From NCBI GenBank assembly GCA_963693635.1, contig CAVOBC010000012.1, forward strand, positions 1 to 27,442: a DNA stretch of 27,442 bases. Reading direction: 5' to 3'. Of the stretch, positions 8,227-16,112 are shown in pieces. Source of the stretch: CAVOBC01 sp963693635. Lineage in GTDB: Bacteria > Pseudomonadota > Gammaproteobacteria > Pseudomonadales > Azotimanducaceae. Positions within the stretch are counted from its first letter, which is position 1; the number at the start of each line of letters is the position of its first letter. A program made the position numbers and the translations under genes. Below the pieces are notes generated by a model. The model had not been told where the DNA came from. It saw only the letters and a program-made list of their open reading frames with translations, and ran no database searches.

Positions 8227-9102
8227 TCACTCGCCCACGCGGCTTGCCCAATCCAGTTTGCTCCTGCACACCTGATAAAACGAGTGGCCGGGTGGGTGGA
8301 TCAGCTTCAATTTCTCGCGTTTCTTGGTGATCGTGATCGTCTGGCCAGCACCCAACTGAAATTCGAAGTGTGAATCGAAACTTGCTTTAGCAACACTCGC
8401 TGCATTTTCGCCGATTCGTATGCTGATGCGCGAGTCGCCTTGCACCACCAGCGGGCGGCTATTGAGCGTATGCGGAAACATTGGCACCAGCACCATCGCA
8501 TCGATATTAGGATGCATGATGGGGCCACCTGCGGATAACGAGTACGCCGTCGACCCGGTCGGTGTCGATACAATCAATCCGTCGGAGTATTGGTTGTAGA
8601 CGAAAACGTCGTCGATATAGAGATCGAAATCAAGCATCGATGGATGCGTGGCCGAGTGGATCACGACCTCGTTAAGCGCGCTCGGCTGCACCTGCTCGTC
8701 CGCCCCATCGACGTGCCCCTCAAGCAGAAAGTGCTCCTCGATCATGTAGTCACCGTCCAGCACCGCGCCGACCTCGGATTCGATGGCATCCGGCGACACG
8801 TCCGCCAGGAACCCCAATCGTCCGCGGTTGATGCCAAGCAGCGGGACACCCTGCGGCGCAACCGCCCGGGCGGCGCCTAGCATATTGCCATCCCCCCCAA
8901 CTGCGATGATGAGATCACAACGTCCTCCCATCGCCTCGCGACTGCAAGACGGCAGGTCCGGTGCACCAAGCAGCGCATGGGCCGAGTCCTCAAGCACGAC
9001 CGAGACGCACCGGCCATTCAGGAACTGCTCGACGCGGCGCAACGACGAGACGACAGATTCGCTGCCTGTCCGCGCCACGAGTCCAACACATGCAAATGTC
9101 AT
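8227..9102 (-). CDS. nadK: NAD kinase
   Basis: A 291-residue ATP-dependent NAD kinase that makes NADP. The catalytic/diphosphate motif GGDGNMLG is at residues 69-76, LNE at 143-145, and the glycine-rich substrate loop SDGLIVSTPTGSTAYSLSAGGP at about 173-194, followed by LVPMFPHTLNSRPLV. All match bacterial NadK in order and length. The ATG start gives FACVGLVAR, the expected first beta strand. The gene ends with an extra His-Pro-rich tail before the stop (HPPGHSFYQVCRSKLDW), which is usual in gammaproteobacterial NadK. No frame problems are seen. It is not close enough to any neighbour for an obvious operon. Confidence 0.96.
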   Translation of the reverse strand: MTFACVGLVARTGSESVVSSLRRVEQFLNGRCVSVVLEDSAHALLGAPDLPSCSREAMGGRCDLIIAVGGDGNMLGAARAVAPQGVPLLGINRGRLGFLADVSPDAIESEVGAVLDGDYMIEEHFLLEGHVDGADEQVQPSALNEVVIHSATHPSMLDFDLYIDDVFVYNQYSDGLIVSTPTGSTAYSLSAGGPIMHPNIDAMVLVPMFPHTLNSRPLVVQGDSRISIRIGENAASVAKASFDSHFEFQLGAGQTITITKKREKLKLIHPPGHSFYQVCRSKLDWASRVGE

Positions 9103-9283
9103 AGGTTACCTCACAGGGATCTCGCAGTCGCTCATGCCAGGCTGTCCCGGCCGAGCCGCGCCATTAGTCACGCCAGCGCGCCATTATGCCAGAGCCGGCG
9201 GCGTCTGCCCGCCTGCGCTCGGCAAGGGACCCCGCGTGTGCGAGTTACGCGATGTGCTTGCAGCGCATGGAAGCCTTTGAAGT
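9103..9283. other. Intergenic, no gene seen
   Basis: No coding signal on either strand. The segment presumably contains the nadK promoter. The 9-mer GCGCCATTA occurs twice about 20 bp apart (9159-9188 region). The downstream limit is the breakpoint of the cysE remnant. Confidence 0.4.
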
Positions 9284-9464
9284 AAAGACAGCGGCGACCG
9301 CCATCCGAAAATCCGCGAAGGCGTACCCATCGGCGCGGGTGCCAAGGTGATCGGCAACATCGAGGTCGGTCAAGTCACGAAGACCGGTGCCGGCAGTGTT
9401 GTTTTAAAAAGATGTGCCACCGCAGGTCACTGTTGTTGGGATCCCGGCGGTTCTGATCCGCTAG
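9284..9464 (+). pseudogene. cysE (serine O-acetyltransferase) 3' remnant
   Basis: From 9284 the + strand reads KDSGDRHPKIREGVPIGAG, then AKVIGNIEVGQVTKTGAGSVVL, the C-terminal left-handed beta-helix of serine O-acetyltransferase, the first step of cysteine synthesis. At the A-run 9406-9410 the frame must shift by one base to continue as KDVPPQVTVVGIPAVLIR and reach the TAG at 9462-9464, which is how CysE proteins end. The N-terminal roughly 200 residues, with the catalytic His, are absent, and an in-frame TGA lies at 9278-9280. So this is a truncated and frameshifted relic, about 60 codons. A complete cysE may exist elsewhere. Frame shift and truncation are seen directly; family identity is from motif memory. 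Confidence 0.8.
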
Positions 9465-9585
9465 CCGGGGCTTCGGCAGTCCCCCCTTTTGCGCCTCATG
9501 CCGTTCGACAACGGAAACATGGTCGTCATACTGACTTCACTGCGTGGAGCGATATCTTGACTGCGCCCAGATACTGGAAGAGCGA

Positions 9586-9804
9586 ATGGCGACCGATACT
9601 TTTTGTCCCGCCTGCCGGGACTTGCAGACGGTCTACGAAGACCGGGTCAGCTGGGTTGAGGGCACCGCTCGGGTGACCCGACAGTTGTCCGCTTGCACTC
9701 AATGTTCAACCTCAACGCCGGCGGACCTGACATTGTCTTCCCGCAAGCCAACCGCACGCGCAGTGCACAAAGCGGCGATATTGCCCGCGAGAGAGCAAGC
9801 CTGA
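9586..9804 (+). CDS. Hypothetical small protein, possible zinc ribbon
   Basis: A 72-residue ORF from the ATG at 9586 (a GTG at 9544 would add 14 residues). It contains CPAC near the start and CTQC about 27 residues later, separated by a short VSWVEGTARVTRQ segment. Two CxxC pairs at this spacing with a V-x-G stretch between them recall the zinc-binding half of YgiT/MqsA-type antitoxins, but the C-terminal DNA-binding half is absent and no partner toxin is nearby. It lies in degraded sequence next to a pseudogene, so it may be a relic or not a gene at all. Low confidence. Confidence 0.3.
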   Translation: MATDTFCPACRDLQTVYEDRVSWVEGTARVTRQLSACTQCSTSTPADLTLSSRKPTARAVHKAAILPAREQA

Positions 9805-9860
9805 ACCGCGGGTTCTGCGCGCTACAAAGCTTGGGGCTCCACACGCTCGTCTCAGCCGGG

Positions 9861-9872
9861 GCCTGATCAGGC
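9861..9872. terminator. Palindrome after the CoA-transferase gene
   Basis: GCCTGATCAGGC is a perfect 12-bp palindrome lying 14 bp past the stop of the CoA-transferase and flanked by GG/CC-rich bases that could lengthen the stem. There is no T-tract, so a role as transcription end is only possible. Confidence 0.25.
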
Positions 9873-9885
9873 GTCCCCCTGAAGG

Positions 9886-11076
9886 CTAGCCAGATCCCCC
9901 GTCGGCACCCGCGTCTTCATCCGCAAGGAGCACGCCCGCCTGTTTGAGGTCCTCGACAGCGGCGGGCGCAAGGGCAAGCCACTCCGCCAACACTGCCATA
10001 TTGTGCTCACCGCGGTGGGGTGCCGGTCCCCTCACCCCACTTGACGCGTTCGAGAAGCGGTACGGTGATTGCGTAATCGGCCGGGTGCCGCCAACACGGT
10101 CGTCAATGTCGATGATCGAACCGCGATGCCGGACCGTCGCTTGCTCCCGCATCAATGCGGGATCGCGAACAGGCCCCCACGCGATGTTCATGCGCGCCAT
10201 CGCAGCCTCCACCGCATCCAGATCTCTCAGCTCCGCCATGAACGCCCGCACAGCCTCGCGCCGGGCCGCGATGCGGGCGTCCTGCGACATGTCCGCAGCC
10301 GTCGGGTCCGCAATATCGAAGTGCTCCACCAGCATCTTCCAAAGGAACCGGAAATCGGCCGACAAAAGGACCGGACCCGCGCCAGACTCCCATGTGTCGT
10401 TAGCGAGCGGCCCGGTTTCCTCGGAATCCTCAAGCGCGTATTGAAGCTGATCGTCGGTCGCAAGCGTGGCATCGATCATCGCCATATCGATGTGCTGACC
10501 GCGACCCGTGCGCCCTCGCATGATGACGGCTGACAACAGGCCGACGAGTCCGTGCAAGGCCGCATTGGTGTCGGCAACCGAAAGCGGCAGGTCCTGATGT
10601 GGACTGCCGCTCCTGTCGGTCTGGCGGTACATCAGGCCCGCTTCCGCGTGGACGATGGGCGCATAGGCCGGACGATGCGATTCAGGGCCGCCCTGCCCGA
10701 AACCCGAGATCGACAACATGATGATGTCGTCGTTGACGGCCTTCAGGTCATCGTAGCCCAGCCCGAGACGTGGCATGACATCAGGACGATAGTTTTCGAT
10801 CACAACGTCGGCATGTCCGGCTAACTTCAGCACCAGTTCGCGGGCACCGTCAGCGCGAAGGTCGACGCAGATGTTGCGCTTGCCGGCATTCTGTTGACTG
10901 TAGTATCCCGGCACATTCCCGACGTTGCGCCCCCACAAGCGGGTTACGTCGCCATCCGGCGGCTCGATCTTGACGACGTCAGCGCCCAGATCTGACAACA
11001 TGCGCCCGGCAAAGGGCCCCGCCAGCACACGCGAGAAATCGAGTACTTTCAGCCCGTGGAGGGGATAATCTTCCAT
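9886..11076 (-). CDS. CaiB/BaiF (class III) CoA-transferase
   Basis: A 396-residue class III CoA-transferase, which moves CoA between acyl-CoA and a free acid through an aspartyl-CoA intermediate. The N-terminus GLKVLDFSRVLAGPFAGRMLSDLGADVVKIEPP is the family signature, followed by NAGKRNICVDLR and ISGFGQGGP. The catalytic Asp lies in LSVADTNAAL at residue 169, the same number as Asp169 of formyl-CoA transferase. The C-terminal part has the usual small domain (VRHRGSIIDIDD...QSPYRFS). The substrate cannot be read. It starts 36 bp after the 516-residue protein gene on the same strand, so the two are probably one operon. Confidence 0.93.
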   Translation of the reverse strand: MEDYPLHGLKVLDFSRVLAGPFAGRMLSDLGADVVKIEPPDGDVTRLWGRNVGNVPGYYSQQNAGKRNICVDLRADGARELVLKLAGHADVVIENYRPDVMPRLGLGYDDLKAVNDDIIMLSISGFGQGGPESHRPAYAPIVHAEAGLMYRQTDRSGSPHQDLPLSVADTNAALHGLVGLLSAVIMRGRTGRGQHIDMAMIDATLATDDQLQYALEDSEETGPLANDTWESGAGPVLLSADFRFLWKMLVEHFDIADPTAADMSQDARIAARREAVRAFMAELRDLDAVEAAMARMNIAWGPVRDPALMREQATVRHRGSIIDIDDRVGGTRPITQSPYRFSNASSGVRGPAPHRGEHNMAVLAEWLALAPAAVEDLKQAGVLLADEDAGADGGSG

Positions 11077-11112
11077 CTACTACTCTCACTATTTCTTATT
11101 TCCCCAAACCCT

Positions 11113-12663
11113 TCACGCTGCAAGCAACGATCGCGCCTGGTCATAAATCGTATGTTCCCGACCCAAGTGGCCGATCGCCGCCGACTTTCCGGCCGCCACC
11201 AGATGCAGCCAGCGGTGCGGCGCGGGTGTTGTGTAGTACTCGTCCACGATCGCCTGAAAGTGCTTGACGCAGTGCATCTCTGTGAAGTCATCGCGACATG
11301 CGATCTCTGCGAGACAATTGAAGTATCGCTCCGGGTTGTAGGCAAGGTCTGCGTATTGCCGCGCGAGGGCCACGGTCTCTTTGACACTATCGGGCGCAAT
11401 GGTCTGCGCCACGCCAATCTTGCGCCAGTCGAGCCAAGGCTGACCTTCTATGCTCTCGACGATCGCCGCCAGCAAAGATCCCTCGTCACGCGCGGGCAAC
11501 CTGGCCGACGCGGCGGGTTCGAGATTGTCCTCCCAGTTCAGCAGACGCTCCGCCAGCAGTACCTCGGGCCCCGTGAACGCAGTCATGAGCGCGAGCAGTT
11601 TGTGCTCAATGCTGACGCCCGGCAGCGTTAACAGGTGCCGCCGGTTATTCGTGCCCGTATGCAGATGCGAATCCATTGGGTTGCCATAGCTCGTCGACAG
11701 GTAAGCGGCTGCGGTACCAATGGACAGTGCCTGACCTGCGCCTTCGAGTGACAATCCCGCAGCCAGCGCATGCGCCATCGCTTCACTGTTGTCGAGGTAA
11801 TTCTTGCTGCGTCCCATGCGCATGCCAAGTTCCGCGATCGCATCCATCTCACCCGGATTAGTCTGGTCCGGTATGTCAGCATCCAGCAGCTTGAGATCTG
11901 TGATCAGCCCTTGTACGTCTTTGAAACTGTACCCGTTGCGAATCAAGCGCGGCGCACGCCGCGCCTGGCATCGCACAACCGGTCTGAACAAAACACCCGC
12001 CCATTGCCAGCCAATCTCATCGAGTGCACGCGCCGTGTACACCGGATAGAGGAAGTTGTGGTCGTCCAGTCCGTTGCGAGCAATCGCGAGCGGCAGCAAC
12101 TGGTCAAGTGCATCACCCGCCGGCACGCGCTCGACCAGCCACGAAAAGTAGTGTTCGGCGGCAGGCGCTTCCATCGCGCGCAGCGATTTATAAAACGCCC
12201 CCTTCGTTGCAGCGATCTCCTCGTCCGCTGACACCATCTGCTCTTCCATGCCTGCCGACATCGCCTCATCGGCCACATGAAAGCTGCCGATGTCCCCGGG
12301 TCGCCCCGGTTGGGGCGTTATCTCCGGCATCAGATACGGCCCCATCTGCATCGAGTGGCAGTGATTGTTTGCGAGCGCAACGTGCTGAATCACCGGCAAC
12401 CATCCTGCCTGGCCGCCCAACCGTTCAGCGATACGGGACGTCGCCCTGACGCCGCAAACAGGATGAAGCGGACCACCATGATGCTGCGGCGGGATCTCTG
12501 TCGAGCGCACAACGGCGAGGGTGCTCGCGGTCAAAAGATCAGTCGGGCTCGTGCCACCTCCAAGCGCGTCGATGGTCTGTTGCACAATCGTGTCGGGATC
12601 GGTTTCTTCAACAAACCGCACGCGTTGCTCGACATCACTCTCGAAGGTCAATAGCTTTCTCAT
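11113..12663 (-). CDS. Uncharacterised 516-residue histidine-rich helical protein
   Basis: I do not recognise a named family. The start at 12663 (MRKLLTFESDVEQRV) is chosen because of the AGGGAA upstream and because the 149 in-frame codons before it overlap the LanC-like pseudogene and look non-coding. The protein is mostly predicted helix with conserved-looking His clusters: HHGGPLHP at 61-68, NNHCHS at 99-104, DDH at 200-202, SHLHTGTNNRRH at 332-343 and MHCVKH at 463-468. No signal peptide or membrane segment is seen. The HHGG-LHP plus helical pattern vaguely recalls the N-terminal domain attached to some Rieske-type proteins, but no Rieske motif is present. A metal- or heme-binding enzyme is a reasonable guess only. 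Cotranscribed with the downstream CoA-transferase. Confidence 0.8.
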   Translation of the reverse strand: MRKLLTFESDVEQRVRFVEETDPDTIVQQTIDALGGGTSPTDLLTASTLAVVRSTEIPPQHHGGPLHPVCGVRATSRIAERLGGQAGWLPVIQHVALANNHCHSMQMGPYLMPEITPQPGRPGDIGSFHVADEAMSAGMEEQMVSADEEIAATKGAFYKSLRAMEAPAAEHYFSWLVERVPAGDALDQLLPLAIARNGLDDHNFLYPVYTARALDEIGWQWAGVLFRPVVRCQARRAPRLIRNGYSFKDVQGLITDLKLLDADIPDQTNPGEMDAIAELGMRMGRSKNYLDNSEAMAHALAAGLSLEGAGQALSIGTAAAYLSTSYGNPMDSHLHTGTNNRRHLLTLPGVSIEHKLLALMTAFTGPEVLLAERLLNWEDNLEPAASARLPARDEGSLLAAIVESIEGQPWLDWRKIGVAQTIAPDSVKETVALARQYADLAYNPERYFNCLAEIACRDDFTEMHCVKHFQAIVDEYYTTPAPHRWLHLVAAGKSAAIGHLGREHTIYDQARSLLAA

Positions 12664-12835
12664 GCTCGATTCCCTTTTTTTGTTCGCCGGCACATCGTAT
12701 GCCCTCTGACGAGACCTGACTAGCGGGTTGTCTCTGGCGCACTTTCTGCGCTGCGTTCTCATACGCACAGTTGCGCGCAAAACCGGCCGCAACAACGACC
12801 GAATCGTGCTGACAGGGCCGGAGGGCAAATGACGC

Positions 12836-14051
12836 TCAGAAGCAATCGAGAGCCGGCAGATCAGCGGTGCCATCGATGCATGCGCGAAGGAAAAGAGCGA
12901 GTCCCAGATCTCCCGTCCATAACGAGTATTTGCGCTGGCCATGGACGGCGATTGCTCGGCAGTTCTGCTCGATCGCATGCATCGCAAACGCCTGCGCGCC
13001 CAAGCCAACGTTGCTGGCCGGAGCGGCGATAAAGTTTCAGGAAAGCAAAACCGTTGCCCGGCGTGCCATGGCAGAGGCGGGGCAATTTCGATAGCGGGCG
13101 TGCATCCCAAATCAATTCTCCCGCCTGACTGAGCAACGCGTCCGTCCCTGGCGCTGCGGGTAGCGCCGCCAGGCAGTTCACGATCCCGGGCGCGCCATTA
13201 CAATGCTGGAGCAATACGCTGGAGGCTGAGGGCCGGCTCGATCGTCCAGCAACCAGCGGCCAGTTCACCCGCTCACCTGATCGCAAAGCCGTGCGCGCAA
13301 GCGTGTTCGCAATCAAACCCGTGATCTCGGTCTGCTCGTCACCACCAAACGCATGCTGGCCACGCAAGAGGACAAAGGCTGTCGCTGCAAAGCCATGCAA
13401 CCCGCCCAACTACTTGTCGCGATGTCCGTAGAGATCCTGGGTCCAAAGATGACACTCGAACTCATCGTCGAAGACCAGTTCGCGCATCAAAACTCGGGCA
13501 GTTTTCAGGTACCGTTCGAGCCAAGTGCAAATCGACGTCTGCTCTCAACGCAGCAGCGCTGCGAGCGCCATGCCGGCCGAGCCCCAGACGAGGCCTGTTG
13601 GCGGCAGCGGGTCATGGCTCGCGAAGACACTTTCCAGCCGCTGATCGATATCGACGGACGGAAAGAGCTTGCTCACCAACATCAGTGTGCCCACGCGACC
13701 CATGAGTTCGGTGTCAACCGCATGCGGGTACAGCTTCGTCGCATCCTGCCGATTGCGCCCATCGATCGCCATGAGTACGGCCTCGGACACACGATCCCGC
13801 GTATCCGCGAGATCGAGGTCCGCCAGCGCGAGAACGACGCCCGCGGCGCTGTAGTAGACCGACTTCAGCGCATCCGCTCGATCCGGAGACCGGTCGAGCG
13901 GATGAATGGGCCAAAAGTTGGTGGGATGAAAGTTCGCAAAGGCATCCGCCACGATGTCATCAATGGCGCGTGCAGCAACGTCCTCATCCCACGCTGTTGA
14001 TGGCAGTGGTTCGTGTCGCGCTGGCGTGTAGATGCTGGTAGCGTCACTCAA
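12836..14051 (-). pseudogene. LanC-like protein gene, inactivated
   Basis: Read on the minus strand from the ATG at 14051, this is a full-length (about 405-codon) LanC/LANCL-like gene: an alpha-barrel zinc fold with YYSAAGVV, TGLVWGSAGMALAALL, LGGLHGFAATAF, HCNGAPGI and LCHGTPGNGFAFLKLYRR in the family order. The frame is broken three times: TGA at 13545-13547, TAG at 13410-13412 (where homologues have a Tyr before LGGLHG), and a one-base shift at about 12990-12996. After that shift the protein continues AFAMHAIEQ...YSLWTGDLGLALFL to a TGA at 12836-12838. The putative zinc ligands (Cys of HCNG, Cys-His of LCHG) and the HG general base are still present, so decay looks recent. No lantibiotic precursor or dehydratase is nearby. 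Confidence 0.85.
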
Positions 14052-14134
14052 GATATTGCATGGCGGCGGCTGATGTCAGACCCGAATTGTAAGACAATCG
14101 CGTACCCGACACCCTTGGCATCTGGCATGGGCCT

Positions 14135-15232
14135 TTGTCCGCATGCTGGAGCCAGGTCTTGAAAGACAGCTTTGATCACGATGGCGGTTTAGCGGGACCC
14201 GGTTGGTTGACCGCAGAACTCAAGCGCCGCGGTCATCTCCGGAGCGGCGCCGTGACCCGCGTTGAGCAACACCCTGCCCCATTCCTTGTCGACGGGCGCA
14301 CCGGGACCGCGCGATTCTGGACGGTTGACGTCGACTTCAGCGCCGGCAGTGATCATTCGTGCCCCAGTCACTTCCTGCTCAAGACGTGCCTGCCGCATCG
14401 CTACGAGATGAACCGGACGGAACTCGACTTCTACTCCGCGATGGCCGAGGTCACACCACCCGAAGGCCTCGTCACGGTGTTCGGGATGGCCGATGACCCA
14501 CAGACACAATCAACCGCACTGCTGATGCAGGACCTTGGTCCCGATCAGCAGTTGACCGAGTGGCCCATTCCGCCGCAAATGCCCATCTGCGAGCGGGCAG
14601 TCACGACGCTCGCCACGGTCCATGCCACCTGGTGGAACCATCCCCGGCTGGCCGATGCCCCGTTTGAGTTGTACACCGCCGAGAAGATTGACCGACAATT
14701 GCAGCACGAAGTCCTGCCGGCGGCGCAGCGCTTTGTCCATGCTCTCGGCGACAATCTGTCAAAGGCGCGGCGCGACTACATCGACCGTTTCATCGCGCGT
14801 TATCCCGACGTCTTTAAGCGCCGGATCGCAACCGCGCCCTTCCAGACACTGTGTCACGGCGACCCGCACTTTTGGAATTTCGCGATCCCTGAAAGTGAAG
14901 AAGAACCCGTGACGCTGCTCGACTGGCAGCTATGGAAGGTGGACTTTGGTGCCTGGGATCTTGCCTACATGATCGCCCACCACTGGTTTCCGAACAGACG
15001 CCGTCAGTTCGAGCGCCCGCTCATGGCGCACTATCGGGCTGTATTGCGCGACGCTGGCGTCACCTATTCCGAAACCGATCTTGACCTCGACTATCGCCTC
15101 AGTGTACTGCGCAACATCGTTCACCCAATCCTCTGTCACGAACTGAAATTCGATGCGAGCGTCTGGTGGCCACACCTCGACCGCGTGTTCTCAGCAATCG
15201 ATGACCTCGACTGCCTTGAATTGCTGGATTGA
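14135..15232 (+). CDS. APH/ecdysteroid-kinase-like phosphotransferase
   Basis: A 365-residue kinase-fold protein of the aminoglycoside phosphotransferase / ecdysteroid 22-kinase (CHK-like) group, which phosphorylates small molecules. Lys83 in FLLK and Glu96 in NRTELDFY are the ATP-binding pair. HGDPHFWN at 241-248 is the catalytic loop (Asp243, Asn248) and LLDWQ (Asp263) the metal-binding Asp. LTAELKRRGHL near residue 25 and LLMQDLG near 130 are typical of bacterial members. The start is uncertain: TTG at 14135 is used because no in-frame ATG occurs until residue 92, and homologues need the N-terminal LTAELKRRG segment. It is divergent from the LanC-like pseudogene. The substrate is unknown; xenobiotic, lipid or terpenoid alcohols are possible. 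Confidence 0.85.
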   Translation: MSACWSQVLKDSFDHDGGLAGPGWLTAELKRRGHLRSGAVTRVEQHPAPFLVDGRTGTARFWTVDVDFSAGSDHSCPSHFLLKTCLPHRYEMNRTELDFYSAMAEVTPPEGLVTVFGMADDPQTQSTALLMQDLGPDQQLTEWPIPPQMPICERAVTTLATVHATWWNHPRLADAPFELYTAEKIDRQLQHEVLPAAQRFVHALGDNLSKARRDYIDRFIARYPDVFKRRIATAPFQTLCHGDPHFWNFAIPESEEEPVTLLDWQLWKVDFGAWDLAYMIAHHWFPNRRRQFERPLMAHYRAVLRDAGVTYSETDLDLDYRLSVLRNIVHPILCHELKFDASVWWPHLDRVFSAIDDLDCLELLD

Positions 15233-15370
15233 GCGCAATTCCATCAACCCACAGATCTGAAACCCGGGAATGCTGGTCGCGGGAACGCGTGAATAGTGTG
15301 GCCGCATCTCGGCGCACGCGCGAACGAACCCCAGCACGCCAGTCCGTCGACCCACTGTTAGAATCCACCC

Positions 15371-16006
15371 ATGCCAGCCATCACAGACTTCACCTTCAAC
15401 GACAACCTGAAACGCCAAATCGGCGCGAATGTCGCCGCGTTCCAGGATGATCGCAAATCGGAGCAGTCGCTGAAGGCGGCGGCGGTCGCCCTCACCATCA
15501 TCAATCACGAAGGCGATGGTGCGCTCATCGTGACGCGCCGGACACCGCGACTCAAGGATCACGGCGGACAATGGGCACTGCCCGGCGGTCGTATCGACGA
15601 TGGCGAGTCAGCCATCGAGGCGGCGCTGCGGGAACTGCACGAAGAAGTGAATCTCAAGCTAACGACCGACTCCGTATTGGGCACACTCGACGACTACCAC
15701 ACGCGCTCGGGATTCGTCATCACGCCGGTCGTGGTGTGGACAGACCTCGTGGACATCGACCTCGTGCCGTCGCCTGTAGAAGTCGAATCGATCCACTCCT
15801 TTTCCTTCGAGCAACTCGCGAGGACCGATTCGCCCCGGCTGGAGTCGATCCCGGAGAGCGAGCGACAGGTGTTGTCGATGCACTTTGACGACAGCTGGAT
15901 CTACGCACCGACCGGGGCAATGCTGTACCAGTTCCGTGAAGTCGCCCTGCACGACCGGCACACCCGTGTCGCACACTTCGATGGGCCCGTCTTCACCTGG
16001 AAATAG
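15371..16006 (+). CDS. Nudix hydrolase (CoA pyrophosphatase-like)
   Basis: A 211-residue Nudix enzyme that hydrolyses a nucleoside diphosphate linked to another group. The Nudix box starts at Gly73 (GRIDDGE, Glu79) and continues to REL (87-89) and EE (91-92). The final Gly of the consensus GX5EX7REUXEEXGU is replaced by Asn94. Arg56-Arg57 in TRRTPRLKDHGGQWALPGG before the box, and the overall length, resemble the NudL/CoAse group, which cleaves CoA and its derivatives. The C-terminal half (ESIHSFSFEQL...GAMLYQF) is also like that group. The ATG start lacks a strong ribosome-binding site. Substrate assignment is uncertain. Confidence 0.85.
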   Translation: MPAITDFTFNDNLKRQIGANVAAFQDDRKSEQSLKAAAVALTIINHEGDGALIVTRRTPRLKDHGGQWALPGGRIDDGESAIEAALRELHEEVNLKLTTDSVLGTLDDYHTRSGFVITPVVVWTDLVDIDLVPSPVEVESIHSFSFEQLARTDSPRLESIPESERQVLSMHFDDSWIYAPTGAMLYQFREVALHDRHTRVAHFDGPVFTWK

Positions 16007-16016
16007 CCTTCACCTG

Positions 16017-16042
16017 AAAAGAGCCCGACAGGTAACTCTTTT
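16017..16042 (+). terminator. Possible weak terminator after the Nudix gene
   Basis: AAAAGAG at 16017-16023 pairs with CTCTTTT at 16036-16042 over a 12-base loop, and the second arm runs into a T-run. The stem is AT-rich and weak. It lies 10 bp after the Nudix stop codon and upstream of the nitroreductase, so it may reduce read-through. Confidence 0.3.
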
Positions 16043-16112
16043 TGGCAGGCCCCGGTGGACGGTCGCCCAGTCCCGGTCTATCGTCGCGAATGCCAATTCA
16101 GGATGATCGATC

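Larger units (their letters stand above)
9465..9885. other. Degraded intergenic region
   Basis: Between the cysE relic and the CoA-transferase end. It holds one small possible ORF (separate entry) and, near the CoA-transferase stop, the 12-bp palindrome GCCTGATCAGGC at 9861-9872. Otherwise no clear coding or RNA gene is seen. Confidence 0.4.

Noticed and set aside
12664..13110. In-frame 149-codon extension of the 516-residue protein
   Set aside because: It overlaps the end of the LanC-like pseudogene, has Arg/Ser-rich shadow composition, and the internal ATG at 12663 has a ribosome-binding site and a normal N-terminus.
13410..13547. Stop codon readthrough or selenocysteine in the LanC-like gene
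   Set aside because: One stop is TGA and the other TAG, and a separate frameshift is also needed, so ordinary decay is simpler.
13353..14000. 215-codon + strand ORF over the LanC-like region
   Set aside because: The minus strand carries the LanC motifs; the + strand ORF is its shadow, left open by the high GC.
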